From the NCBI GenBank assembly GCA_046160725.1, contig JBJXHB010000095.1:1-46954 (forward strand): 46,954 bases of DNA. The letters run 5' to 3'. The notes under the pieces are model-generated. The model ran no database searches. It saw only the letters and a program-made list of their open reading frames with translations, and had not been told where the DNA came from. Below, piece by piece: positions 30,156 to 37,392 of this stretch. The first letter of the stretch is position 1. Each line of letters opens with the position of its first letter. A program made the position numbers and the translations under genes. Source of the DNA: JBJXHB01 sp046160725. Lineage in GTDB: Bacteria > Pseudomonadota > Gammaproteobacteria > Burkholderiales > Burkholderiaceae_C.

Positions 30156-30896
30156 TCACACGATCATCCCGCCGGACACCTCCAGAACGGCACCGTTGAC
30201 ATAGCTGGCCTCGTCGCTGGCCAGAAAGGCATAGGCATTGGCAATCTCCTCCGGGCGCCCCAGCCGCTTCAGTGGCACCTGCTCGCGCATCTGCGCCAGC
30301 ACCTTGTCGGGAATGGTGCCGAGGATGGGCGTTTCGATGAAACCCGGCGCGACCGCGTTGACCCGTATACCTTTAGGGCCCAGCTCCCGGCTCCAGGTCT
30401 TGGTGAAGCCGATGACGCCAAACTTGGACGCCGCATAGTTGGTCTGTCCGAAGTTGCCATAGATGCCGACCACGCTGGAGGCGTTGAGGATCACCCCGCT
30501 GCCCTGGCGCAACATGGTCTCCAGGACCGCCTGGGTGGTGTTGAAGACACCCCGCAGGTTGACATCGATGACGGCGTCGAACTGCTCGGGCGTCATCTTC
30601 TGCAGGCGCGCATCCTTGGTGATGCCGGCGTTGTTGACCAGGATGTCAATGCGGCCCCAGGCGGCCACCACCGCCGCCACCATGGCGTCCAGCTCGCTGC
30701 GGCGCGTCACGTCCAGCGCGAAGCCCAGCGCCTGATGGCCCTGCGCACGAAGGGTGGCCAATGCGGCATCGACACCGTCCGGCCGACGGTCGCAGACGGC
30801 AATGCGGGCGCCCTCGGCGGCGAACTTCAGGGCCGTCGCCAGGCCGATACCCTGGGCGGCGCCGGTGACGATGGCGATCTTGTCTTGGAGTCTCAT
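30156..30896 (-). CDS. Short-chain dehydrogenase, 3-oxoacyl-ACP reductase (FabG) type
   Basis: Reductase of 246 aa, classical SDR. The NAD(P) loop TGAAQGIG lies at residues 11-18, NNAG at 88-91, and the catalytic residues are Ser141, Tyr154 and Lys158 in the segment NASSVVGIYGNFGQTNYAASK. The ending GAVLEVSGGMIV is typical of FabG-like enzymes. It may act in fatty acid or polyhydroxyalkanoate metabolism, but specificity cannot be read from sequence, and the main fabG usually lies in a fab cluster. Its ATG overlaps the stop of the YqiA-like hydrolase gene (ATGA), so they form a pair. Confidence 0.9.
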   Translation of the reverse strand: MRLQDKIAIVTGAAQGIGLATALKFAAEGARIAVCDRRPDGVDAALATLRAQGHQALGFALDVTRRSELDAMVAAVVAAWGRIDILVNNAGITKDARLQKMTPEQFDAVIDVNLRGVFNTTQAVLETMLRQGSGVILNASSVVGIYGNFGQTNYAASKFGVIGFTKTWSRELGPKGIRVNAVAPGFIETPILGTIPDKVLAQMREQVPLKRLGRPEEIANAYAFLASDEASYVNGAVLEVSGGMIV

Positions 30897-31513
30897 GAGG
30901 TGGCTTTGGGCAGGTCCAGAAAGTCAAGGATGAAGGGCAGATGGTCATCGAAGTCCGAGAGTGCATGGTCGCCGCCTTCCAGCAGCCGGATCGATGCGCC
31001 GTCGAAGTGGGACGACATTTCCCGCCAGTCCAGCAGCTCGTCGCCCTTGGCGATGATGGCGGCATAACGTTGCGTTTGGGTGAGGGCCGGCGGGGCCATG
31101 CGGCGTAACTCGTCCAGGTAAACATGCCGGAACTCAAAGCGGCGTTCGGGCTGGTGATACTGGGTCTGCTCGCCCACATGCGGCACCAGGTCCCGGGCGG
31201 GTTCAACGGCTGGGTTCATCACCAGCGCGCGACAACCGGTCGCCTCGGCTACCACGGTGGCATAGAAGCCGCCAAGCGAGCTGCCCAGCACAGCCATCGT
31301 GGTCCGCGGCCAGTCTGCTGTGCCGTCCGCGACCATGGCCATGGCTTCGGCCGGCGAGGGTGGCAGTTGCGGGCACCACCAATGCAACCCGGGATGGTGG
31401 CGCGCCAGCCACGCCCCCAAGCGACACGCCTTGAAGGACTGCGGCGACGACCGGAACCCATGCAGGTACAACAGGTGGGTGACCGCCGTGGACGGCGACG
31501 AGGCGATGGACAT
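30893..31513 (-). CDS. YqiA/YcfP-family alpha/beta hydrolase
   Basis: Esterase-like protein of 206 aa from ATG 31513. The N-terminal strand HLLYLHGFRSSPQSFKA holds the oxyanion HG motif, and AVLGSSLGGFYATVVAE carries the nucleophile elbow G-x-S-x-G with serine. The acid and histidine are probably in IIAKGDELLDW and LLEGGDHALSDF. Just before this ATG the mRNA would be a (CCCCCG)n tract with no ribosome-binding site. An in-frame GTG at 31585, with GGAGGG 11 nt upstream, would add 24 residues including ten consecutive prolines. I favour the ATG from family length, but the start is uncertain. It is coupled to the downstream SDR gene. Confidence 0.82.
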   Translation of the reverse strand: MSIASSPSTAVTHLLYLHGFRSSPQSFKACRLGAWLARHHPGLHWWCPQLPPSPAEAMAMVADGTADWPRTTMAVLGSSLGGFYATVVAEATGCRALVMNPAVEPARDLVPHVGEQTQYHQPERRFEFRHVYLDELRRMAPPALTQTQRYAAIIAKGDELLDWREMSSHFDGASIRLLEGGDHALSDFDDHLPFILDFLDLPKATS

Positions 31514-31545
31514 GGGCGGGGGCGGGGGCGGGGGCGGGGGCGGGC
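31514..31545 (+). repeat. GGGC-(GGGGGC)4-GGGC tract with G-quadruplex potential
   Basis: Four exact GGGGGC hexamers flanked by GGGC, giving six G-runs of at least three separated by single C bases on the plus strand. It lies immediately upstream of the ATG of the minus-strand hydrolase gene, so the mRNA carries the C-rich copy. Single-nucleotide loops favour a very stable parallel quadruplex in the DNA. A hexamer unit keeps frame if copy number changes. Confidence 0.9.
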
Positions 31546-31577
31546 GATGATGACCAGGCAAGGCTTGTCGCGCAGCA

Positions 31578-32936
31578 TCAGGCACGCTGCGCGAGTCCCT
31601 CCAGCAGCAGGTCGTGGATGCCGCCGAAGCCGCCGTTGCTCATCACCAACACCATGTCGCCAGGCCGGGCATGTTGCAGCACGGTCTGCGCCAGTGCCGG
31701 CACGCTGTCGCGCACGACGGCTTTGGCGCCCAGCAGTGCCAACGCCTGCGCCGCATCCCAGCCGTAGTCGCCTTGCAGACAGAACGACTGGTCCGCATCC
31801 TCCAGCGCCCAGGGCAGCTGCGCCTTCATCGCGCCTTGCTTCATGGTGTTGGAGCGCGGTTCGAACACCGCCAGGATGCGCGCCTGTCCAGCCGCGGTGC
31901 GCAGGGCCTGCAAGGTGGCGCGCATCGCCGTCGGGTGGTGGGCGAAGTCGTCGAACACCGTGACGCCGCCGACGCAGCCGCGTCGCTCCATACGGCGCCG
32001 CACGTTGATGAAGCGGGACAGGGCTTGTGCCGCCTGCTGCGGCGGCACGCCGACATGGTCGGCAGCGGCGATGGCGGCCAGGGCATTGAGCTGGTTGTGC
32101 TCGCCCAGCAACGTCCAGTCGACATGCCCGACCTGCAGGCTGCCGCGCAGGACGTCAAAGGACTCCGGATCGCCGCGCGAGCGCCAGGCGCCCGGCTCCT
32201 CGCGCCGGCCGCCGAAGCGCTGCACCTCGCTGTAGCAGCCGCGTTGCAGCACGCGCGTCAGGGCGTCCTCGCGGGCGTTGACGACCAGGCGGGCGCTGGC
32301 GGGCAGCGTGCGGACGAAATGGTGGAACTGGGTCTCGATCGCGGCCAGGTCGGCAAAGATGTCGGCATGGTCGAACTCGAGGTTGTTCAGGATTGCCGTG
32401 CGTGCGCGGTAGTGCAGGAACTTGCTGCGCTTGTCGAAGAACGCGGTGTCGTACTCATCGGCTTCGATCACGAATGGCCGCCCGCCGCCCAGCCGGGCCG
32501 AGCGCTGGAAGTTCAACGGCACGCCGCCGACCAGGAAGCCAGGGTCCAGGCCGGCCTGGTCCAGGATCCAGGCCAGCATCGAGGTTGTCGTCGTCTTGCC
32601 ATGAGTGCCGGCCACCGCCAGCACATGGCGGCCCTGCAGCACGTTTTCAGCCAGCCACTGCGGCCCGCTGGTGAAGTGTGCACCCTGGTCCAGGATCGCC
32701 TCCAGCAGCGGCATGCCGCGCTTGACCATGTTGCCGATCACGAACACGTCCGGTTGCAGCCGCATCTGGTCGGCGCTGAAGCCGTCGATCAACGCGATGT
32801 CCAGCGCCCGCAGCTGGTCGCTCATCGGCGGGTAGACCTGGGTGTCACAACCGGTGACGCGGTGGCCGGCTTCGCGCGCGATGGCGGCCAGACCGCCCAT
32901 GAAGGTGCCGCAGATGCCGAGGATGTGCAGGTGCAT
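31578..32936 (-). CDS. mpl: UDP-N-acetylmuramate:L-alanyl-gamma-D-glutamyl-meso-diaminopimelate ligase
   Basis: Recycles murein tripeptide by joining it to UDP-MurNAc with ATP. The 452-aa product starts MHLHILGICGTFMGGLAAIAREAGHRVTGCD, a Mur-type Rossmann start. The ATP loop AVAGTHGKTTTTSML, FVIEADEYDTAFFDKRSKFLHY (Mpl-specific, distinguishing it from MurC), ILNNLEFDHADIF and VFDDFAHHPTAMRATL follow. ATG 32936 is supported by the conserved first strand. A TAGAAT box ends 8 bp upstream. The hydrolase gene follows on the same strand. Confidence 0.95.
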   Translation of the reverse strand: MHLHILGICGTFMGGLAAIAREAGHRVTGCDTQVYPPMSDQLRALDIALIDGFSADQMRLQPDVFVIGNMVKRGMPLLEAILDQGAHFTSGPQWLAENVLQGRHVLAVAGTHGKTTTTSMLAWILDQAGLDPGFLVGGVPLNFQRSARLGGGRPFVIEADEYDTAFFDKRSKFLHYRARTAILNNLEFDHADIFADLAAIETQFHHFVRTLPASARLVVNAREDALTRVLQRGCYSEVQRFGGRREEPGAWRSRGDPESFDVLRGSLQVGHVDWTLLGEHNQLNALAAIAAADHVGVPPQQAAQALSRFINVRRRMERRGCVGGVTVFDDFAHHPTAMRATLQALRTAAGQARILAVFEPRSNTMKQGAMKAQLPWALEDADQSFCLQGDYGWDAAQALALLGAKAVVRDSVPALAQTVLQHARPGDMVLVMSNGGFGGIHDLLLEGLAQRA

Positions 32937-32944
32937 GTGCCAGG

Positions 32945-32950
32945 ATTCTA
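32945..32950 (-). promoter_or_regulatory. Candidate -10 box TAGAAT for mpl, leaderless start
   Basis: On the minus strand TAGAAT lies 8 bp before the mpl ATG, the same geometry as at 11505 and 25426. The opposite strand starts a divergent gene at 32995. No -35 element is obvious in the GC-rich upstream sequence. Confidence 0.38.
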
Positions 32951-32994
32951 GAAGTCGGCCGCGCGCCCGCTGCGCCTTGGCGAGAATGCACCGC

Positions 32995-33414
32995 ATGTTC
33001 GGTTGGATCGTTTCGCACCCGCTGGCCTACCCCGCTCTGGAGGTGGTGCATATCCTGGGCATCGCGCTGCTGGTGGGCAACCTCGTGCTTTTCGAGTTGC
33101 GCGTCTGGGGGGCCGGTGCCGAGCTGCCGGTGCCGGCGCTGGCGCGCCTGGCACTCGGGCTGGCGGTACTGGGATTCGCGTTGGTCGGTGCCAGCGGTCT
33201 GGTGATGTTCGCCGGCCAGCCGGCGGAGTTGCTGGCCAACCGGGCCTTCAGCATCAAGATGGGTCTGGTGATGCTGGCCGGCCTGAACGCAGCCCTGTTT
33301 CATGCCCGTGGCAGCCTGCAGCGGCTGGACCGCATCGCACGCCTGCAGACCGTGTTGTCGCTGGGGCTTTGGCTCAGTGTCATGATCGCCGGCCGCTGGA
33401 TTGCTTACCGCTAA
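32995..33414 (+). CDS. Small integral membrane protein (DUF6644-like)
   Basis: Protein of 139 aa with four probable membrane helices: YPALEVVHILGIALLVGNLVLFEL, LARLALGLAVLGFALVGASGLVMF, FSIKMGLVMLAGLNAALF and LQTVLSLGLWLSVMIAGRWIA. The conserved His in EVVHILG could coordinate a metal or haem, as in related small membrane proteins, but that is inference. An in-frame ATG at 32986 would add three residues. Its TAA overlaps the ribosome-binding site AAGGAG of the DUF6152 gene, so the two are coupled. These two families tend to occur together, as far as I recall. Confidence 0.75.
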   Translation: MFGWIVSHPLAYPALEVVHILGIALLVGNLVLFELRVWGAGAELPVPALARLALGLAVLGFALVGASGLVMFAGQPAELLANRAFSIKMGLVMLAGLNAALFHARGSLQRLDRIARLQTVLSLGLWLSVMIAGRWIAYR

Positions 33415-33423
33415 GGAGACTTG

Positions 33424-33888
33424 ATGAAGCGCCGATCCTGTCTTGTGGCTATCGCCGCCGCACCGCTGAGTGTCCGGGCCCACCACGGCTGGAGCAGTTT
33501 CGACCAGGGCCGCCCGATCTATCTGGAGGGCCGGGCGTCCAAGGTGACGTGGCGCAACCCCCATGTCGAGCTGACCCTGGACGTCGCGCCGGACCTCAAG
33601 TTGCCGCCGGACCTGCCGGGCCGCGCCGTGCCGGCACAGGCCGCGCAGGTCGACGGGCCCGGGCTGCTCAAGGCCGCGCGTGCGCCCACGCGCAAGGACC
33701 GCGCCTGGGTGATCGAGCTGGCGCCACTGACCCGGATGCAGGCCTGGGGTGTGCCGGAGATCAAGCCCGGTGACGCGATCGCCATGGTGGGCTTCACCTT
33801 CACCGGCGAGAAAGGCGACGCGGTGTTGCGCGTGGAGTATCTGTTTGCCGGCGGCAAGACCTACGGGTTGCGCTCCGCACCGGCCTGA
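33424..33888 (+). CDS. DUF6152 family exported protein
   Basis: Protein of 154 aa. A short signal peptide (MKRRSCLVAIAAAPLSVRA) is followed by the conserved mature start HHGWSSFDQGRPIYLEGRASKVTWRNPHVEL, which marks DUF6152. The second half reads WGVPEIKPGDAIAMVGFTFTGEKGDAVLRVEYLF. It resembles a small beta-barrel (OB-like) periplasmic protein. ATG 33424 has an excellent AAGGAG at 33413-33418. It is translationally linked to the membrane protein upstream, and may form a periplasmic-membrane pair with it. Function is unknown. It is convergent with hemL. Confidence 0.85.
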   Translation: MKRRSCLVAIAAAPLSVRAHHGWSSFDQGRPIYLEGRASKVTWRNPHVELTLDVAPDLKLPPDLPGRAVPAQAAQVDGPGLLKAARAPTRKDRAWVIELAPLTRMQAWGVPEIKPGDAIAMVGFTFTGEKGDAVLRVEYLFAGGKTYGLRSAPA

Positions 33889-33932
33889 ACCGGGCCGCCT
33901 GTTCGCCTGGTCGCGATCCGGTGGCCAGTGGC

Positions 33933-35234
33933 TCAGGCCCGCATCGCCTCGGCAGCGGCCTGCAACGTGGCCGAGATATCGGCCTCGCTGTGCGCGCTGC
34001 TGACGAAACCGGCCTCGTACAGGGCGGGCGCCAGATACACGCCACGGTCCAGCATGGCGTGGAAAAAGCGGTTGAAGCGCTCCTTGTCGGTGGCCATCAC
34101 CGCGTCGTAGTGCTGGGGCAAGGTCGGCAGGAAGAAGAAGCCGAACATGCCGCCCTCGCAGTCGGCACAGAAGGCTACGCTGGCGCTCCTTGCCACATCC
34201 GACAGCCCGTCGACCAGGCTGCGCGTGCGGGCGGCGAGCGCATCGAAGTAGCCCGGCCGGGCGATCTCACGCAGCGTCGCCAGGCCGCAGGCGGTGGCCA
34301 CGGGGTTGCCGCTCAGCGTGCCGGCCTGGTAGACCGGCCCGAGCGGGGCCAGGTGCTTCATGATGGCCCGAGACGTGCCGAAGGCCGCCAGCGGCATGCC
34401 GCCGCCAATGACCTTGCCGAACACGCTGATGTCCGGCGCGAAACCGGGCAGGTCGCGGGCGTACAGCGCCTGGGCGCCGCCCAGCGCGACGCGAAAACCG
34501 GTCATCACCTCGTCCAGGATCAGCAGCGCGCCATGCTGGCTGCACAGCCGGCGCAGGGCAGCCATGAAGGGCAGCGACGCGCGCACGAAATTCATGTTGC
34601 CGGCGATCGGCTCGATGATCACGCAAGCCAGCCGGTCGCCATGCTGGGCAAACGCAGCCTCGAGCTGATCGACATCGTTATAGCGCAGCACCAGGGTGTG
34701 CTGCACCACCTCGGCCGGCACGCCGGCACTGGTCGGGTGGCCAAAGGTGGCCAGGCCGGAGCCCGCCTTGACCAGCAGCGCATCGGCATGGCCGTGGTAG
34801 CAGCCCTCGAACTTGATCATCAGGCTGCGTCCGGTAGCGCCGCGCGCCAGCCGGATCGCGCTCATGGCGGCCTCGGTGCCGCTGGATACCAGGCGCACCT
34901 GCTCGACCGCGGGCACCAGGGCGATGATGGCCTCGGCCAGTTCGACCTCGCGCTCAGTCGGCGCGCCAAAGCTGAAGCCCTCGACTGCTGCGCGTTGCAC
35001 GGCGTCCAGCACCGACGGGTGGCCATGGCCCAGGATCATGGGCCCCCAGGAGCCGATGTAGTCGATGTACCGCTGGCCATCGGCGTCCCACATGTAGGCG
35101 CCCTGCGCCCGTGCAATGAAGCGGGGTGTGCCACCGACGGCGCGGAACGCCCGGACTGGTGAATTGACCCCACCGGGTATGACGACCTGAGCGCGCTCAA
35201 ACAAGGCGGCATTGCGGCTGGCTTCAGTGGACAC
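33933..35234 (-). CDS. hemL: Glutamate-1-semialdehyde 2,1-aminomutase
   Basis: PLP enzyme that converts glutamate-1-semialdehyde to 5-aminolevulinate in haem synthesis. The 433-aa product has VIPGGVNSPVRAFRAVGGTPRFI at the N-terminus, VSSGTEAAMSAIRLARGATGR, FEGCYHGHADALLV, ILDEVMTGFRVALGGAQ and the PLP lysine in DISVFGKVIGGGMPLAAFG. The start is a GTG at 35234 (reading STEASRNAALFERA), because no ATG lies near the conserved N-terminus. It overlaps the 3' end of thiD by 11 bp, indicating coupling. Confidence 0.96.
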   Translation of the reverse strand: MSTEASRNAALFERAQVVIPGGVNSPVRAFRAVGGTPRFIARAQGAYMWDADGQRYIDYIGSWGPMILGHGHPSVLDAVQRAAVEGFSFGAPTEREVELAEAIIALVPAVEQVRLVSSGTEAAMSAIRLARGATGRSLMIKFEGCYHGHADALLVKAGSGLATFGHPTSAGVPAEVVQHTLVLRYNDVDQLEAAFAQHGDRLACVIIEPIAGNMNFVRASLPFMAALRRLCSQHGALLILDEVMTGFRVALGGAQALYARDLPGFAPDISVFGKVIGGGMPLAAFGTSRAIMKHLAPLGPVYQAGTLSGNPVATACGLATLREIARPGYFDALAARTRSLVDGLSDVARSASVAFCADCEGGMFGFFFLPTLPQHYDAVMATDKERFNRFFHAMLDRGVYLAPALYEAGFVSSAHSEADISATLQAAAEAMRA

Positions 35235-36189
35235 GGCGCGGGCCTCCCTTGCCCTTGCCCTGGTCGGGCGGTGGTTCGGGAACCAAGGGTGCGCCGCCAG
35301 GCGATGGCGTTGCTCCCTCCTCTTCCTCCGGTGGCGGGACAGCCCAGAAGAAGCGGTCCGGCACGACCCCGCCCATGCCGGGCCGGAAGCCGGAGTCCAG
35401 GGCCTGGTCCATGAACTGAAGGGCCTCGCCGACCGCCGCCTGCAACTCGGCACCGGACGCCAGCAGCGCCGCCAGCGCCGCCGACAGCGTGTCACCGGCG
35501 CCGACAAAGGCGGTGTCGAACATCTCGAATTTCTCGCCGGTCAGTGCGCCTTGTGGCGACGCCAGTACGTTGTCGATGAACAGCTGTGTGCCCTTGGCCG
35601 GCAGCATGATGCCGGTCACCAGGACGAATCGGGTGCCCTTCTCGCCCGCGGCCACAGCCAGCTCGCGCGGGCTGGCCGGGCGCTCGCTGTCCCAGTCCGG
35701 CAGCAGGAAGTCGATCAGCGCCTTGTGGCTGCCGACCAGGACCTCGGTCGAGGGCAGGATCAGATCCCGGAAGGACTCCAGGTAGGGCTGCGAGTCATCC
35801 TCGTCCATCCAGCCCAGGTTGGGCAGGTAGCTCACCAGGGGCACGTCGGGATAGTCAGCCAGGATCTCGGCCACGGCGCTGACGGTCTCGGCATTGCCGA
35901 GAAATCCCACCTTCCAGCCCGAGATGGTGATGTCCTCCAGCACCGTGCGCGCCTGCTCGACCACCACGTCGGCGTCGAGATCGTGGCGGTCGAACACCTC
36001 CGCACTGTCTCGGACCACGATGCTGGTTGTCACCGGCATGGCATGCGCGCCCATGGCGGAGAGGGTCGCCACGTCGCATGCGATGCCGCTGGCTCCGCTG
36101 GCATCCGCGGCATTGAAACTCAGCACGCAGACCGGCGCCGTTGATTCGGCGCCGGCGTCGTCGGCGGCGGCAGGGGGCTCGGTGCTCAT
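35224..36189 (-). CDS. thiD: Hydroxymethylpyrimidine/phosphomethylpyrimidine kinase
   Basis: Phosphorylates HMP and HMP-P in thiamine synthesis. Protein of 321 aa, ribokinase fold. The N-terminal motif reads VLSFNAADASGASGIACDVATLSAMGAHAMPVTTSIVVRDS, a variant of the usual G-x-D-x-S-G-G-A-G-I-Q-A-D, so substrate residues are partly changed. The C-terminal motif AFVGAGDTLSAALAALLASG retains the catalytic GAGD. About 50 extra C-terminal residues end in a Pro/Glu/Gly/Lys-rich tail. ATG 36189 fits the conserved start. No TPP riboswitch was recognised upstream. It overlaps hemL and is divergent from rubredoxin. Confidence 0.85.
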   Translation of the reverse strand: MSTEPPAAADDAGAESTAPVCVLSFNAADASGASGIACDVATLSAMGAHAMPVTTSIVVRDSAEVFDRHDLDADVVVEQARTVLEDITISGWKVGFLGNAETVSAVAEILADYPDVPLVSYLPNLGWMDEDDSQPYLESFRDLILPSTEVLVGSHKALIDFLLPDWDSERPASPRELAVAAGEKGTRFVLVTGIMLPAKGTQLFIDNVLASPQGALTGEKFEMFDTAFVGAGDTLSAALAALLASGAELQAAVGEALQFMDQALDSGFRPGMGGVVPDRFFWAVPPPEEEEGATPSPGGAPLVPEPPPDQGKGKGGPRRVH

Positions 36190-36250
36190 CAGGGGCCTTG
36201 GGTCGCGGATTGGGGTGGCGGTCCGCGTGAAGGGTGCCCGCAAACCTGAA

Positions 36251-36271
36251 GCGACATTTGAAGAATGTTGC
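36251..36271. promoter_or_regulatory. Inverted repeat upstream of thiD
   Basis: GCGACATT (36251-36258) and AATGTTGC (36264-36271) form an 8-bp stem with one G-T pair and a 5-nt loop (TGAAG). It would be an RNA hairpin in the thiD leader or a small operator. It does not resemble a TPP riboswitch. Confidence 0.35.
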
Positions 36272-36313
36272 GTATGTGCCTACGGGAACAGTCTTTTTTC
36301 GCAGACCCCGTGG

Positions 36314-36335
36314 CTACAATTGCGGCCCATTGTAG
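36314..36335. promoter_or_regulatory. Inverted repeat containing a -10 box, thiD/rubredoxin divergent region
   Basis: CTACAAT (36314-36320) and ATTGTAG (36329-36335) are exact inverted 7-mers separated by 8 bp. The left arm contains TACAAT, a -10-like box directed to rubredoxin and pilG; the right arm gives the same box on the minus strand, directed to thiD. The expected transcription start of the plus-strand promoter lies between the arms. It could be an operator or a symmetric divergent promoter core. The -35 elements are weak (a T-rich run at about 36293-36298 on the plus strand). Confidence 0.45.
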
Positions 36336-36353
36336 TGACCGACCCGAGACGAC

Positions 36354-36527
36354 GTGAGCCAAGCGCGCACCTGGATGTGCCTGATATGCGGCTGGATCTA
36401 CGACGAGAGCAGCGGCGACCCCGAACATGGCCTGGCCCCCGGCACTGCGTGGGCTGATGTGCCGATGAACTGGACTTGTCCTGAGTGCGGCGCCCGCAAG
36501 GAGGACTTCGAGATGGTGGAGATCTGA
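36354..36527 (+). CDS. Rubredoxin
   Basis: Small iron electron carrier of 57 aa. The two iron-binding pairs are CLICGWIYD and CPECGARKEDFEMVE; between them are the family residues GDPEHGLAPGTAWADVPMNWTCP. The start is a GTG at 36354 (VSQARTWMCLICG); the only in-frame ATG lies one codon before the first Cys and would truncate the conserved first strand. Its stop is followed after one base by the TTG start of pilG, so both are in the pil transcript. The order hemL/thiD-rubredoxin-pilG is common in Burkholderiales. The electron partner is unknown. Confidence 0.93.
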   Translation: MSQARTWMCLICGWIYDESSGDPEHGLAPGTAWADVPMNWTCPECGARKEDFEMVEI

Positions 36528-36528
36528 T

Positions 36529-36930
36529 TTGAGCGGCGCAACGGGCGCTGCCGGCACCACCCGGGTGCTGGTGATCGACGACAGCAACACGATTCGGCGC
36601 AGCGCTGAGATCTTCCTGCGTCAGGGCGGCTATGAGGTGCTGCTGGCCGAGGACGGCTTTGATGCGCTGTCCAAGGTCAATGACCACGACCCCCAGTTGA
36701 TCTTCTGCGACATCCTGATGCCTCGGCTTGACGGCTACCAGACCTGCGCCATCATCAAGCGCAACCCGCGGTTCTCGCATGTGCCGGTGATCATGCTGTC
36801 GTCCAAGGACGGGTTGTTCGACAAGGCTCGGGGCCGCATGGTTGGTTCCGAGGAATACCTGACGAAACCCTTCACCAAGGACCAATTGCTGCGCGCTGTC
36901 GAGCAGTTCGGCAAGGGCTCCGCCGCATGA
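36529..36930 (+). CDS. pilG: Twitching motility response regulator PilG
   Basis: Single-domain CheY-like receiver of the Pil-Chp pathway, 133 aa. The acidic pocket is Asp17/Asp18 (VLVIDDSNTIRRSAE), the phosphoacceptor Asp61 (FCDILMPRLDGYQTCA) and Lys113 (LTKPFTKDQL). The first ten residues are a Gly/Ala-rich extension. The start is TTG 36529, preceded by GGAGAT about 8 nt upstream within rubredoxin; no in-frame ATG precedes the receiver domain. In this pathway PilG promotes pilus extension downstream of PilL. Followed by a hairpin-containing 72-bp gap and pilH. Confidence 0.93.
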   Translation: MSGATGAAGTTRVLVIDDSNTIRRSAEIFLRQGGYEVLLAEDGFDALSKVNDHDPQLIFCDILMPRLDGYQTCAIIKRNPRFSHVPVIMLSSKDGLFDKARGRMVGSEEYLTKPFTKDQLLRAVEQFGKGSAA

Positions 36931-36958
36931 CCGGCGGCAATGGGGCCATGATCCGTGG

Positions 36959-36984
36959 GTCGGGCGCTTCGAGCGCCCCCCGAC
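36959..36984 (+). other. Hairpin between pilG and pilH
   Basis: GGCGCT (36963-36968), TCG loop and AGCGCC (36972-36977) form the core stem, extended by GTCG (36959-36962) and CGAC (36981-36984) with unpaired C bases between. It has no T-run, so processing or partial attenuation is more likely than full termination. Confidence 0.45.
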
Positions 36985-37002
36985 GCTGAGGAACCGAGAA
37001 TC

Positions 37003-37368
37003 ATGCCGATCCAGAAGATCCTGGTGGTCGACGACTCAAAGACTGAACTGCATTTCCTGTCGGACCTGCTGGGCCGCCATGGCTACAAGGTCCGGATCGC
37101 CGAAGGTGGCGAGGAAGCCATCCGCCAGCTTGAGCAGGAAAAGCCTGACTTGATCCTGATGGACGTCGTGATGCCGGGCCAGAACGGATTCCAGCTGACG
37201 CGGACCATCACGCGGGACCCGCGTTGGGCCGGTACACCCGTCATCATGTGCACCAGCAAGAACCAGGAAACGGACAAGGTCTGGGGCATGCGCCAGGGCG
37301 CGCGCGACTATGTTGTCAAGCCGGTCGTGGCCGACGAGTTGATCGCCAAGATCAAGGCCTTCGACTGA
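37003..37368 (+). CDS. pilH: Twitching motility response regulator PilH
   Basis: Second CheY-like receiver of the Pil-Chp system, 121 aa. Pocket residues are Asp10/Asp11 (ILVVDDSKTELHFLS), phosphoacceptor Asp54 (LILMDVVMPGQNGFQLTR) and Lys106 (VVKPVVADEL). ATG 37003 begins exactly at the receiver fold; upstream in-frame codons cover the hairpin gap and are not conserved. PilH counteracts PilG, probably as a phosphate sink or a regulator of retraction. pilI follows 24 bp later. Confidence 0.95.
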   Translation: MPIQKILVVDDSKTELHFLSDLLGRHGYKVRIAEGGEEAIRQLEQEKPDLILMDVVMPGQNGFQLTRTITRDPRWAGTPVIMCTSKNQETDKVWGMRQGARDYVVKPVVADELIAKIKAFD

Positions 37369-37392
37369 GCGCCGGCCGGGCGCCAAGACGCG

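Noticed and set aside
31514..31545. GGGGGC tract as a short CRISPR-like or VNTR coding repeat on the plus strand
   Set aside because: No plus-strand gene lies here; the tract is best read as leader or N-terminal codons of the minus-strand hydrolase gene.
36190..36353. TPP riboswitch upstream of thiD
   Set aside because: No thi-box-like conserved segments were found on the minus strand; only a short inverted repeat and -10-like boxes are visible.
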